Assembly: GCA_900314925.1 (NCBI GenBank)
Contig: OMXC01000021.1
Location: 1 to 45,180, forward strand
Direction of reading: 5' to 3'
Length of the DNA stretch: 45,180 nucleotides
Origin: an uncultured Bacteroidales bacterium
GTDB taxonomy: Bacteria; Bacteroidota; Bacteroidia; Bacteroidales; P3
Shown here: positions 16,787-25,712 of the stretch, piece by piece
Numbering within the stretch: the first letter of the stretch is position 1
How the letters are laid out: every line of letters starts with the position of its first letter
Translations under genes and position numbers: made by a program
Notes under the pieces: model-generated
What the model was told of the DNA's origin: nothing
Databases searched by the model: none
Seen by the model: the letters and a program-made list of their open reading frames with translations, nothing else

Positions 16787-18061
16787 ATGAAAAACGTCCT
16801 ATCATTCATCGCCGCTATTCTCATTGCCAGCGCAGCCTCGGCGCAGTACAGACCACGACCGGACGCCTTCCCTCCCGTCGAGGAAGACAATGCCGCCAAG
16901 GCTATAACCATGGCCACCACACCAGCACAGATGGCCAACTGGGACCGCTACCCGACCTACAGCACCTACGTCACCATGATGCAGCAGTGGGCCACCGACT
17001 ACCCCACCCTCTGCCGTCTCGACACCATCGGCACCTCTGTCAACGGCCGCCTCATTCTCAGCATGGAGCTCACCGCCAACCCCAGCGATACCACTCTGCG
17101 CGAGTTCTTCTACTCATCCACCATCCACGGCGACGAGGTGACGGGCTACGTCATGATGCTCCGTCTCATCGACACCCTACTCCGTGGCTACGGCACCAAC
17201 CCGCAGTACACCACCCTGATGAACACCACTCTCATCTGCATCAACCCACTGGCCAACCCCGACGGCACCTACCGCTACAGCAACAACACCGTGCAGGGCG
17301 CCCGCCGCTACAACGCCAACAACGTAGACCTCAACCGCAACTACCCAAATCCCTTCAGTACCGCAAAAGAACCCCTGCAGCAAGAGAACCAGGCAATGAT
17401 CAACTACTTCAACCGCCACCGTTTCCGCCTCAGCGCCAACCTCCACGGCGGCAGCGAAGTGATGAACTATCCTTGGGACAGCTTCACATCCTTGCAGAAC
17501 CCGCACCCCGATGCCGCATGGTGGCAAGCCGTGTGCCACAGGTTCGTGGATACCAGCCACACCTACAATGCCAACCACTTCAACGATGTCTATGAAGCCG
17601 ACAACGGCGTAGTGGCCGGCGGCGACTGGTACGTCATCACCGGCGGACGGCAAGACTACTTCAACTATTACTACAACTGCCTGGAACTCACCATGGAGAT
17701 ATCCTCCGACAAGACCCTCAGCAGCAACCAGCTGCCGACCTACTGGAACTTCCTCCAGCACCCCTTGGTCAACTATATCGGCGAGATTCACTCCCTGCCC
17801 GGCGACACAATCCTCGACACCAACCTCGCCATCACGGCCACCGCCACCAAACCTGCGCTTGTCGTCTATCCCAACCCGGCCACCACCACGCTGCACCTCT
17901 CTGCGGCACCCGCAACCATAGACATCTACGACATACAGGGTCGACTGCAACAGACACTGCCACAAGGCACCACGACGGTAGACGTCAGCCGCATGCCGGC
18001 AGGTATTTATATCCTGCGATGCAGCGGGACCAACAGCAAGTTCATCGTCCGCCGACAATAA
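16787..18061 (+). CDS. secreted M14 zinc carboxypeptidase with T9SS sorting domain
   Basis: The start at 16787 gives 424 residues with a signal peptide (MKNVLSFIAAILIASAASAQ). The peptidase domain has the zinc ligands H114 and E117 (HGDE) and H220 (LHGG), the substrate-binding DLNRNYP motif at 181-187, and the catalytic Glu at 304 (LTMEIS), so it should be active. Residues about 350-424 form a type A C-terminal sorting domain of the type IX secretion system (VVYPNPATTTLHL, IYDIQGRL, MPAGIYILRC). The enzyme should therefore be exported across the outer membrane to trim peptides for nutrition. A terminator follows. Confidence 0.92.
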   Translation: MKNVLSFIAAILIASAASAQYRPRPDAFPPVEEDNAAKAITMATTPAQMANWDRYPTYSTYVTMMQQWATDYPTLCRLDTIGTSVNGRLILSMELTANPSDTTLREFFYSSTIHGDEVTGYVMMLRLIDTLLRGYGTNPQYTTLMNTTLICINPLANPDGTYRYSNNTVQGARRYNANNVDLNRNYPNPFSTAKEPLQQENQAMINYFNRHRFRLSANLHGGSEVMNYPWDSFTSLQNPHPDAAWWQAVCHRFVDTSHTYNANHFNDVYEADNGVVAGGDWYVITGGRQDYFNYYYNCLELTMEISSDKTLSSNQLPTYWNFLQHPLVNYIGEIHSLPGDTILDTNLAITATATKPALVVYPNPATTTLHLSAAPATIDIYDIQGRLQQTLPQGTTTVDVSRMPAGIYILRCSGTNSKFIVRRQ

Positions 18062-18083
18062 TCCAGAAAAGGGAAAACAAAAA

Positions 18084-18110
18084 GAGACTCGCATGAGTCT
18101 CCTTTCTTTT
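18084..18110 (+). terminator. terminator after M14 peptidase gene
   Basis: GAGACTC-GCAT-GAGTCTC (18084-18101) is followed by a T-rich tail. The A-rich left side would also serve transcripts arriving from the tRNA-Phe side. Confidence 0.8.
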
Positions 18111-18112
18111 TG

Positions 18113-18188
18113 TGGTGGCATCGACTGGATTTGAACCAGTGACGCAAGGATTTTCAGTCCTTCGCTCTACCAACTGAGCTACGACGCC
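18113..18188 (-). tRNA. tRNA-Phe (GAA)
   Basis: On the minus strand the acceptor stem GGCGTCG pairs with CGATGCC (one G-U), with discriminator A and encoded CCA. The anticodon loop is CTGAAAA, with anticodon GAA. The D-arm (AGCTCAGTTGGTAGAGC) and T-arm (GGTTCAAATCC) are regular. Confidence 0.97.
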
Positions 18189-18243
18189 ATCTCTCGACTT
18201 TATGGAGCGAACTGAGCCCCTCGGTCATTCTTTTTTCGGAGTG

Positions 18244-18274
18244 CAAAATTACTAACTTTTCGCAAACTGGCAAA
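18244..18274 (-). promoter_or_regulatory. tRNA-Phe promoter
   Basis: TTTG (18271-18274, minus) and TAATTTTG (18244-18251, minus) are separated by exactly 19 nt. The -33 region shares a long identical block with the tRNA-Gln promoter at 25.64 kb. Confidence 0.8.
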
Positions 18275-18282
18275 ATATTTTT

Positions 18283-18939
18283 TTACTTTTCTTCACCATC
18301 TTCCACTTTTCTTCCTGATTTAGCGTGCTTTGGCGCGACAAAAAATTGATCTATCATCATCCAGAATATGCCAATTGTAATGGCCGCATCGGCCACATTG
18401 AATATCGCATTGAAGAATTCGAAGTGGTTTCCACCCACCACAGGCACCCACATCGGCCAATCAAACTCAAACAGAGGAAAATAGAACATATCCACCACCT
18501 TGCCTTGGAACAGTGGAGCATAACCGCCACCCGTCGGGAACATCGTGGCCACACTGTAGTAGCTCTCGTTGAAAATCAGGCCGTAGAAGCAGCTATCAAT
18601 CAGGTTGCCCATAGCGCCGGCCAATATCAGTCCCAAAGATATCAGCATCGAGTTGCGGACTCCCTTCTTCACCATGTGCGCCATCAGCCACACAATGGCA
18701 ATCGACGCCACAAGGCGGAACGACGTCAGCACTACCTTGCCTACCGGGCCGCCCATCTTCATGCCGAAGGCAAAGCCCTCGTTCTCTATGAAATGCAGCC
18801 TGCACCACTCCCCTATCAACGGTATGTCCTCGCCATACTGCATATTGGTCTTCACCAGTATCTTCACCACCTGGTCCACAACGAGTATTGCCGCCACCAT
18901 GACGGCCACCAGCGTTGCCTGTCGTTTCTTATCTGTCAT
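18283..18939 (-). CDS. lspA: lipoprotein signal peptidase II
   Basis: The 218-residue inner-membrane aspartyl protease cleaves the signal peptide of diacylated prolipoproteins. Four hydrophobic segments are visible (about 8-26, 68-90, 97-113 and 180-200). The catalytic pair is D115 (GNLIDS) and D184 (FNVADAAITIG). An insertion of about 40 residues between the two motifs (VATMFPTGGGYAPLF region) makes it longer than the E. coli enzyme, as is usual in Bacteroidota. It overlaps the upstream DUF3109 gene by 11 bp and ends the leftward five-gene run. Confidence 0.94.
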   Translation of the reverse strand: MTDKKRQATLVAVMVAAILVVDQVVKILVKTNMQYGEDIPLIGEWCRLHFIENEGFAFGMKMGGPVGKVVLTSFRLVASIAIVWLMAHMVKKGVRNSMLISLGLILAGAMGNLIDSCFYGLIFNESYYSVATMFPTGGGYAPLFQGKVVDMFYFPLFEFDWPMWVPVVGGNHFEFFNAIFNVADAAITIGIFWMMIDQFFVAPKHAKSGRKVEDGEEK

Positions 18940-19468
18940 TATTCCTTAAGTTAATTTGTTCAACCAGTTCTTCATACCACGCCTCGCCGAAACGGCGTAT
19001 CAGCGGTTCCTTGAGGTATACATACAGCGGTTCGCCCTTGCCCTTGGCGCATCGGCAGATGTCCCACTGGTGGTAGTTCACCGCCTGAAACTCGCCGTAG
19101 TCCTCCACCCTTATCGGGTATAGATGGCAGCTCACAGGCTTGTAGAGTTCCTGCAGGGCACAGAGTGCGCAGCCGTCGGCGCTGTAGGTGATGTAGGCGC
19201 AGGCACCGCCGTCGATGAGCGGTGTGCCGAGGTCGCCGTCCTTGTCTCTGACAGCCACACCCTGCGCCTCCACTGCAGCACGCCCCTCGGCGGTCATCAG
19301 CGGCAGCGCGTCGGGCAGCACAGCCTCCAGCTTCGCCACCTCCTCCTCCAGCAGTGGTGCACCGCTGTCGCCGTCGACACAGCAGGCCCCTTTGCACACA
19401 CACAGGTCGCACCCGAAACGACAGTCGGCCACATCGTCACTCACTATACTGTTTCCTACAACAATCAT
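18929..19468 (-). CDS. DUF3109 family cysteine-rich protein
   Basis: The 179-residue protein is rich in cysteines, with clusters CRFGCDLCVCKGACC at 16-30, then CALCALQ, CHLY and CRCAKGKG. The spacing recalls YkgJ-type metal or Fe-S-binding proteins. DUF3109 is common in Bacteroidota and has no established function. The gene overlaps lspA by 11 bp and starts 1 bp after the dehydrogenase stop codon, so translation is probably coupled. Confidence 0.82.
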   Translation of the reverse strand: MIVVGNSIVSDDVADCRFGCDLCVCKGACCVDGDSGAPLLEEEVAKLEAVLPDALPLMTAEGRAAVEAQGVAVRDKDGDLGTPLIDGGACAYITYSADGCALCALQELYKPVSCHLYPIRVEDYGEFQAVNYHQWDICRCAKGKGEPLYVYLKEPLIRRFGEAWYEELVEQINLRNNDR

Positions 19469-19469
19469 A

Positions 19470-20393
19470 TCAACCTTTCAACGTCTTTATCATCTTGTCG
19501 GCCAGCACGGCTGCCAGCTTGTATTTCGACTCTACAGTCCAGCCAGCCACATGCGGTGTCAGCACCGTCAGCGGCGACTGCATCAGGTACTGCATCGACA
19601 CCGGCACGTCGCCCAGCCCGTCGGCCTGCATGTTCTCGTACTCAAGCACATCGAGCGCCGCACCGCGCACCTTGCCGTTCTCCATACCCTGCACCAAGGC
19701 CTCGGTGTCCACCACCGCCCCGCGTGCTGTGTTGACCACAAAGAAGGGCTTGGCCATAGCCTCTATGAAACCGGCGTCGAGGTAGTGGTGCGTCTCATCG
19801 GTCAGAGGCACGTGGAAACTAACCACGTCGGCCTCACGCTGCACCTCCTCCAAGGTACCTATCTCCTTGTATTTGTCATATATCACCACACGGCATCCGA
19901 AGCCGCTGAGCCGCTTGGCGAACGACTGTCCCATGTTGCCGTAGCCTATGATGCCCACGGTGAGGCTGCCGAGCTCAAGGCCACGGTTGGCTTCGCGGCG
20001 CCACAGCCCCTGTCGCACCTCGGCGTCAGCACGCGCAATGTTGTCGAGCAGCGCCAGCAGCAGGCCAACGGCATGCTCGCCAACGGCGTCGCGGTTGCCT
20101 TCGGGGCTGTTGAGACAGCTGATGCCCTTGCTTTCGGCATACTCCACGTCGATGGTCTCCATACCGGCACCCACACGTCCTATGCAGCTCAGCGACGGCA
20201 CACGGTCTATGAACTTGCTGTCTATTATCACCTTGCTGCGCACCACCAGTCCAACGCATCCCTGCGCTGCCGCCACCAGACTCTCGTAGTCGTGGTCGGG
20301 CTCCACGCTCACCACGAAGCCTGCCTCGCGCAGCTTATCCTCCAGCACCTCGTGCGTCCTGTCGGCAATCAATATCCTACCCAAACAACTCAT
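19470..20393 (-). CDS. D-isomer 2-hydroxyacid dehydrogenase (phosphoglycerate dehydrogenase-like)
   Basis: The 307-residue NAD-dependent enzyme has the dinucleotide-binding motif GIIGYGNMG, the RSKV substrate region, the conserved arginine block (NTARGAVVD), and the catalytic His in LTPHVAG. It lacks the regulatory ACT domain of long SerA proteins. It could serve in serine synthesis (3-phosphoglycerate oxidation) or reduce another 2-keto acid; sequence alone does not decide, and serC is not adjacent. It starts 5 bp after the potassium-channel stop codon, within the leftward operon. Confidence 0.85.
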   Translation of the reverse strand: MSCLGRILIADRTHEVLEDKLREAGFVVSVEPDHDYESLVAAAQGCVGLVVRSKVIIDSKFIDRVPSLSCIGRVGAGMETIDVEYAESKGISCLNSPEGNRDAVGEHAVGLLLALLDNIARADAEVRQGLWRREANRGLELGSLTVGIIGYGNMGQSFAKRLSGFGCRVVIYDKYKEIGTLEEVQREADVVSFHVPLTDETHHYLDAGFIEAMAKPFFVVNTARGAVVDTEALVQGMENGKVRGAALDVLEYENMQADGLGDVPVSMQYLMQSPLTVLTPHVAGWTVESKYKLAAVLADKMIKTLKG

Positions 20394-20398
20394 AACTC

Positions 20399-21364
20399 TT
20401 AACTGTTTATCGCTTCCTCCTCGTCGTCATAGTCGCGCTGGGCGGCTGTGAGGCGCGGCTTGCCTTTAGGTTTGCGGTACTCGTTGACCACCTCGCCAGC
20501 CACGACACCCGTAGGCACGGCTATGATTGAGTAGCCCAGCAGCATCACCAGCACGGCGAGGAAACGGCCGCCGGCGGTCACCGGCGCTATGTCGCCGTAG
20601 CCCACCGTGGTGATGGTCACCACAGCCCAGTAGACGCCCGACAGGATGTTCTCGAAGGCCGGGTTCACCTCGCTCTCGAAGCTGAACATGAGGGTGCCGA
20701 GGATGACGGCAGCCACCAGCACGAAGAGCATGAAAACCATTATCTTGATGGCGCTGGCGCGCAAGGCCGCCAGCAGGTGGAACACCTCGTTCTGGAAGCG
20801 GCTGAGGTGGAAGATGCGGAAGATGCGCATCACCCTCAGCAGCCTCAGCACCGTCAGCGCCTGCGTGGCGGGGAACAGGAGGCTCAGGTAGGCCGGGAAG
20901 ATGCTTATGAAATCCACCACGCCCCAGAAGGACAGCACGTACTTCATGGGGTGCTTGAGACAGTAGATGCGCAGGTAGTACTCGAAGGTGAACAGGATGG
21001 TGAAGCCCCACTCCAGCACCTTGAACACGAAGAACTGCACGCTCATGTGCGCCCCGCTGGTCATGGTGGTCGTGGTGCCCGTCAGACTGTCGACGACCAG
21101 CAGCACGATGTTGAGCACGATGAGCACCAGCAGCCACACGTCGAACTTCTTGCCCGCCGGCGTGTCGCTCTTGAAGATTATCTCGAATATCTGCTGCTTC
21201 TTCAGGCCGCGGTAGCGCTTGGGCAGCAGCCACCCGAAGAGGATGCCGTGCAGCACACGCCCTATCCACCCCACAATGTTGCGGGCGATGCCGAGCCAGT
21301 CGACACCGTCGGCCCACTTGCGCAGGCGCCACCAGGCGTTCACCAAACTATCTTTCAGCTTCAT
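20399..21364 (-). CDS. voltage-gated-type potassium channel
   Basis: Starting at 21364 (MKLKDSL) gives 321 residues; an upstream start at 21412 lies deeper in the M16 gene. Six membrane segments are visible. The S4-like helix has repeated Arg (LRLLRVMRIFRIFHLSRF, about 173-190), and the pore carries the selectivity filter TTVGYGD at 252-258 before the last helix. This is a six-helix voltage-gated potassium channel of the inner membrane. The charged C-terminal tail (DYDDEEEAINS) is short and has no RCK domain. It overlaps the M16 gene end by 17 bp. Confidence 0.9.
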   Translation of the reverse strand: MKLKDSLVNAWWRLRKWADGVDWLGIARNIVGWIGRVLHGILFGWLLPKRYRGLKKQQIFEIIFKSDTPAGKKFDVWLLVLIVLNIVLLVVDSLTGTTTTMTSGAHMSVQFFVFKVLEWGFTILFTFEYYLRIYCLKHPMKYVLSFWGVVDFISIFPAYLSLLFPATQALTVLRLLRVMRIFRIFHLSRFQNEVFHLLAALRASAIKIMVFMLFVLVAAVILGTLMFSFESEVNPAFENILSGVYWAVVTITTVGYGDIAPVTAGGRFLAVLVMLLGYSIIAVPTGVVAGEVVNEYRKPKGKPRLTAAQRDYDDEEEAINS

Positions 21365-22598
21365 AGTACAATCTGTTTTCACGTTCGTGACGGAACACCT
21401 CGCGGGCGGCACGCTGCACGTCGGCAGCCGTCACGCGGCGGTACTCCTGCGGTTCGCGGTCCACCAAGCCGGTGTCGCCGAGCCACGTGTAGTAGCAGAG
21501 CGACAGGGCGCGGTCGGCGGCCTTGTATTGGCTGTAGACAAAGGTGTTCTCATACTTGTTCTGCACCTTCTGCAGCTCATAGTCCGTCAGCCCCTCGTCG
21601 GCCAGCTGCCGAGCCTCGCTGCGCAGCGCCTCGGCGCCTTGGTCGAGGCTCACGCCGTCGGCCAGCTTGCCGCTGAGCACCATAAGGCCGGGGCCGGCGT
21701 CGCCGGTGATGCAGGCGTCGGCCTCGACGAAGAGCCCCTCGCGGCGCACCAGCCGGTCGTGGAGGCGGCTGCTGGTGCCGTTGCCCAGCACATCGCTCAC
21801 GAGGTCGCAGGCTCTGAACAGCGGGTCGTTGCGGTCGCCCATGGGCCACGCCAGGTAGACCATCGACGACGGCACACTGCGCTTCACATGCAGGTAACGC
21901 GGAGCAGTCTGCAAAGGTTCTGTGGCCACTGTCCACTGTCCACTATCCACCGACCTCTGTCCACTGTCCACTGTCCACTGTCCACTGACCACCGCCTTCA
22001 GCTGCTCGTCGTGAGCCATCGGCGCCGCAACGGCAAGGATGGCGTTCTGCGGACGGTACCACCGCTCGTGGAAAGCGCGCACATCCTCCAGCGTGGCCTC
22101 ACCAACATGACGTATGTCAGCACCTATCGTGGGCCAACGGTAGGGGTGCACCTTGTAGCACAACGGCCTGAGCAGCAGCCACACGTCGCCGTAGGGCTGG
22201 TTCATATAGCGCTGGTGGTACTCCTCAGTGACCACCTTCTGCTGCACCTCCAGGGCCTTCTGCGTAAGGTCGAGTCCCTGCATGCGGTCGGCCTCGAGCC
22301 AGAGGGCCGTCGGCAGGCCGTCGACGGGCACGGTGACATAGTAGTCGGTGTAGTCGCAGTTGGTGAAGGCGTTGTTGTCGCCCCCCAGCGAACTCACCAC
22401 GCGGTCGTAGTCGGGCACACGCTTCGTGCCGCCGAACATCAGATGCTCGAAGAGATGCGCGAAGCCCGTGCGCCGCGGATCCTCGTTGCGCGAACCGACG
22501 CCGTAGAGCACGTTGACCGTGGCCAGCGGCGTGTCCCACGCCTCGTGCGTCAACACCGTCAAACCGTTGTCTAATATGTGTTTCCTGTAGTTAACCAT
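21348..22598 (-). CDS. M16 family zinc peptidase with heptamer-encoded insertion
   Basis: The 416-residue protein is an M16 (pitrilysin/processing-peptidase-like) metallopeptidase. The inverted zinc motif HLFEH is at 48-52 (catalytic E51), with the third ligand in the EEYHQR block near 125, so the N-terminal half looks active. A single-chain protein of this length usually acts with a partner or as a homodimer. Residues about 203-225 (start VVSGQWTVDSGQ) are encoded by ten copies of the 7-bp AGTGRNY repeat found in intergenic DNA further right. The insert sits in the linker between the two M16 halves and keeps the frame. It leads the leftward operon. Confidence 0.88.
   Translation of the reverse strand: MVNYRKHILDNGLTVLTHEAWDTPLATVNVLYGVGSRNEDPRRTGFAHLFEHLMFGGTKRVPDYDRVVSSLGGDNNAFTNCDYTDYYVTVPVDGLPTALWLEADRMQGLDLTQKALEVQQKVVTEEYHQRYMNQPYGDVWLLLRPLCYKVHPYRWPTIGADIRHVGEATLEDVRAFHERWYRPQNAILAVAAPMAHDEQLKAVVSGQWTVDSGQRSVDSGQWTVATEPLQTAPRYLHVKRSVPSSMVYLAWPMGDRNDPLFRACDLVSDVLGNGTSSRLHDRLVRREGLFVEADACITGDAGPGLMVLSGKLADGVSLDQGAEALRSEARQLADEGLTDYELQKVQNKYENTFVYSQYKAADRALSLCYYTWLGDTGLVDREPQEYRRVTAADVQRAAREVFRHERENRLYYEAER
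21923..21991 (-). repeat. heptamer array inside the M16 gene
   Basis: On the coding strand ten units run in tandem, mostly AGTGGAC with variants AGTGGAT, AGAGGTC, GGTGGAT and AGTGGCC. It is the same family as the intergenic arrays from 34.8 kb onward, but here it is translated. Confidence 0.85.
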
Positions 22599-22612
22599 GC
22601 CGAAACAAACTG

Positions 22613-22620
22613 CAAAGATA
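22613..22620 (-). promoter_or_regulatory. -7 element of the M16-lspA operon
   Basis: TATCTTTG on the minus strand lies 14 nt upstream of the M16 ATG, giving a very short leader. Confidence 0.6.
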
Positions 22621-22667
22621 CAAATAATTCTACATACGACAAAAAATAAGCCCGTTTTTCACCCTTT

Positions 22668-22715
22668 TTGACACCCCCTCCCCTACGGAGCCGTAGGGAC
22701 TCCGAGGTGACTTGG
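22668..22715. repeat. short palindrome with the CCCTACGG word
   Basis: CCCTACGG-AG-CCGTAGGG forms an 8-bp hairpin (about 22681-22698) followed by ACTCCGAGG. The same words occur near 131-145 and at 9330-9350, so this is a small dispersed intergenic element. The remaining bases up to 22792 hold no clear promoter. Confidence 0.55.
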
Positions 22716-22792
22716 ATTTTTTTTCGAATGGGGTGCAAGTTTTGCAATAAAAGCGATACTTAAACGTTATTAGATAATACATTTATATACAC

Positions 22793-25447
22793 ATGAAACT
22801 ACGCAACATACTGAGAGTAACAGCCCTTGCGGCCATGATTTTGACAATGTGCAGCTATGCTGACGCCCAACCCGGAGGCCCCGGCGGGCGGCCGCCATCG
22901 AGCGGCTCGGGACACGGCAGACCCACCGGACGGCGGCCCCCGATGACCGGCGACTGGAACCAGATGCAGGGCAGCCAGCAGGCCCAGCAGGTGAAGCAGA
23001 AGAAGAAAGTGAAAGAGGGCGACACCTTCAAGGTGGTGGGCGAGCTGCGCGACTCCGTCAGCGGCGAGTTCCTCTCCTTCGTCAACGTCGCCGTGCTCGA
23101 CTCGGCCGACAGTAGCTTCGTCAAAGGGGCCGCGACGAACCTCGACGGCCTCTTCGAGATCAGCGGCGTGCCGGCGGGCAGCTACCTGCTGCGCGTGACG
23201 GCCATAGGCTACCGCAACCGCCTGGTGCCATTCCGCGTGAGCAACAACACGGCCCTGGGCACGCTGCGCGTGATGCCCGGCGCCACGACGCTGGACGCCG
23301 TGGAGATCAGCGCCGAGAAGCCCCTCTACGCCATGGACGGCGAGAAGATGATATACAACGTCAGCGAGGACCCCAGCATACAGACCGGCACCACCGAGGA
23401 CGCCCTGCAGAACGCACCGGGCGTGGAGGTTGACGTGGAGGGCAATGTGAGCCTGCGCGGTGTGTCGAGTGTCGAGATATGGATCAACGACAAGCCGTCG
23501 AAGCTCACCGAGGAGAACCTCAAGACCTACCTGCAGACCCTGCCGGCCAACGCCCTGGCGCGCATAGAGACCATCACCAACCCCTCGGCCAAGTACGCCA
23601 CCGACGCCGAGGCGGTCATCAACATAGTGACCAACGCCCACATCAAGAGCAACCAGTTCGTGAGTTTCGGCGTCAACGGGAGCAACCAGCCCTTCGTGAG
23701 CCCTTGGGTGAGCTACATGTGGGCCAAGGAGAAGCTGAGCTTCAACATTTTCGCCAGTGGGCGCTACAGCCGCCGCGACAACACCACGGAGACACATTCC
23801 TACATGCGGCGCGACCACAACGCCACGCCCGACGGCACCTACGACACAACGATGATCGAGTCGGCCAACGACACCTCGTATACCCGTTCGCACAATGCTA
23901 ACATATTCATGAATGTCAACTACGAGATCGACTCTATGACGGAGCTGAGCGTGGACGCCGGCGGTTTCTACAACTACAACCCGACACTCAACAACAGCCT
24001 GCGCCACCAGGAATACCGCGACCACAGCGTGACGCCCTACTCCACAACCTATTTTAACGACACACTGAATTCGCGCAGCAAGGGCAACTCGCTGTTCGCC
24101 CACGCTGGTGCCGACTACACCAAGAAGTTCGACCTCGAGGGGCATAACCTGCGCCTGGGCATCAACACGCGCATGAACCGCAACGCCAGCGAGCAGTGGT
24201 ACAACCGCATGTATGATGTATACACGATGAACGAGCACCGCTACCTGCTCACCGACAACCATAGCTATGGCGGCAGCCTCGACGCACGCTACAACCGTCC
24301 CTACAGCAAGGACGGCGAGATGAGCTACGGCTTGCGTGCCGACATCAGCCACACAGACAATACCTACAACCGCTATAACGACACGGTGGGCTCATTGGTT
24401 GACAGCCTGCGCACCTACCGCTTCATCGGCGGAGAGGCCAGCGCGGACGCCGACGTGGACTGGACACACCGCTGGGGCGGCTTCACGCTGAGCAGCGGCC
24501 TCGGCGTGGGCGTGGAGCGTGTGGACTACACCTACCGCAGCGACATGCCGTTTGCCGACAGCAACACGCTGTATCAGTTTGACTTCCACCCATCGCTGCA
24601 CATGAGCTACCGCACGGAGGACATGCACAACTTCAAGCTTAACTACACGATGCGCATGGCCAACCCTGGCGAGGAGCAGCTGAGCAAGTTCCGCCGCTAC
24701 GGCGACGAGAGCTACAGCACCGGCAACCTCGAGGGGCTGAAGCCGTCATTCACCCACAGCGTCGAGGCCGGGTGGCAAAAGTTCTTCGAGCGCTTCGGCA
24801 ACGTAGGCATAGAAGCCTACGGCCGTTTGAGTACCAACGAAATCAGCTCGCTGACCGACCGCACCAACCTCGACGAGTACATCACAGGCAAGGCCATCAG
24901 CTACTCGATACCATACAATATGGGTACCAGCTGGCGCTACGGTGCGAGCCTCAACATGACCTATCGCCCCACGGGCTTCTTCAACGTCAGGCTCTATGCC
25001 AACGTCTACGACTACGGCTACCGCATGGAGTACGACCGCAACGGCGTGCACCAGACAAACGAGCAGCACATGGTGTCGTGGAGCGCCCGCGTCAACGCTT
25101 GGGCCAAGGTGTTCAACCAGTACCAGATAACCCTCGGTGCGCGCTACAACTCGCCCACGCTGAGCCTTATGAGCACGCGCAAGGCTCGCTACGGCCTTGA
25201 CTTCGGTGTGCGCAGCGACTTCTTCAAGCGCAAACTGTCGGTGTTCATAAACGTGCAGGACATCTTCAACTGGGGCGGCCGCTTCGGCTCGGGCTCGGAG
25301 AACACCAACCCCTACTACCTGAGCGACGCCACCAACAAGATGACCAACAGCCGCTATATCTCGGCAGGCATCACCCTCCGCTTCGGCAAACTGGAGCTCG
25401 AAAAGAACGCCAAGGAAGGCTCAAGCGAGGCCGGCGACAGCCTGTGA
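22793..25447 (+). CDS. TonB-receptor-like outer membrane beta-barrel protein
   Basis: The 884-residue protein begins with a signal peptide (about 1-25) and a Gly/Pro/Arg-rich spacer (26-75). A carboxypeptidase-regulatory-like beta domain follows (about 78-165; FVKGAATNLDGLFEISGVPAG). A plug-like domain (about 170-290) contains SIQTGTTEDALQNAPGVEV and the GNVSLRGVSSVEIWINDKP block. The remaining 590 residues are alternating beta strands of a barrel, resembling the outer-membrane beta-barrel family linked to TonB receptors. No SusD partner is adjacent, so it is not an obvious polysaccharide locus. The substrate is unknown. The gene is monocistronic and followed by a GC-rich hairpin. Confidence 0.85.
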   Translation: MKLRNILRVTALAAMILTMCSYADAQPGGPGGRPPSSGSGHGRPTGRRPPMTGDWNQMQGSQQAQQVKQKKKVKEGDTFKVVGELRDSVSGEFLSFVNVAVLDSADSSFVKGAATNLDGLFEISGVPAGSYLLRVTAIGYRNRLVPFRVSNNTALGTLRVMPGATTLDAVEISAEKPLYAMDGEKMIYNVSEDPSIQTGTTEDALQNAPGVEVDVEGNVSLRGVSSVEIWINDKPSKLTEENLKTYLQTLPANALARIETITNPSAKYATDAEAVINIVTNAHIKSNQFVSFGVNGSNQPFVSPWVSYMWAKEKLSFNIFASGRYSRRDNTTETHSYMRRDHNATPDGTYDTTMIESANDTSYTRSHNANIFMNVNYEIDSMTELSVDAGGFYNYNPTLNNSLRHQEYRDHSVTPYSTTYFNDTLNSRSKGNSLFAHAGADYTKKFDLEGHNLRLGINTRMNRNASEQWYNRMYDVYTMNEHRYLLTDNHSYGGSLDARYNRPYSKDGEMSYGLRADISHTDNTYNRYNDTVGSLVDSLRTYRFIGGEASADADVDWTHRWGGFTLSSGLGVGVERVDYTYRSDMPFADSNTLYQFDFHPSLHMSYRTEDMHNFKLNYTMRMANPGEEQLSKFRRYGDESYSTGNLEGLKPSFTHSVEAGWQKFFERFGNVGIEAYGRLSTNEISSLTDRTNLDEYITGKAISYSIPYNMGTSWRYGASLNMTYRPTGFFNVRLYANVYDYGYRMEYDRNGVHQTNEQHMVSWSARVNAWAKVFNQYQITLGARYNSPTLSLMSTRKARYGLDFGVRSDFFKRKLSVFINVQDIFNWGGRFGSGSENTNPYYLSDATNKMTNSRYISAGITLRFGKLELEKNAKEGSSEAGDSL

Positions 25448-25454
25448 CGGCGAC

Positions 25455-25488
25455 GGTGCTGCGACGGCGCAAACGCCGTCGCAGCACC
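25455..25488 (+). terminator. GC-rich hairpin after the receptor gene
   Basis: A perfect 15-bp stem (25455-25469 with 25474-25488, loop CAAA) begins 7 nt after the stop codon. No T-tract follows, so it may act as a 3' stabiliser or a non-canonical terminator. Confidence 0.6.
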
Positions 25489-25640
25489 TCTCCGACAGAG
25501 GCCATATTACGGCGAAAAGGCATCGCCGACAGCGGCCGGAAGCAGGCCGGAAGGACTTCGGGACACAAAAATATTGGTCAAATAACACATTGGAGTACAA
25601 CAAGAAAAGCCGTCCGGACACAGGAAAAGAGAAAAAATAT
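25489..25640. other. gap between receptor hairpin and tRNA-Gln promoter
   Basis: Nothing recognisable is seen apart from a short direct repeat of GGCCGGAAG near 25535-25555. No coding family features are present. Confidence 0.5.
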
Positions 25641-25671
25641 TTTGCCAGTTCGGAAAATGTTTGTACTTTTG
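25641..25671 (+). promoter_or_regulatory. tRNA-Gln promoter
   Basis: TTTG (25641-25644) and TACTTTTG (25664-25671) are separated by 19 nt, a textbook Bacteroidota promoter. The upstream block AAAAAATATTTTGCCAGTT is identical to that of the tRNA-Phe promoter. Confidence 0.82.
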
Positions 25672-25712
25672 CACCCGCTTTCGGAGAGACGGAAGCCCTG
25701 TAAAAAGGAGAT

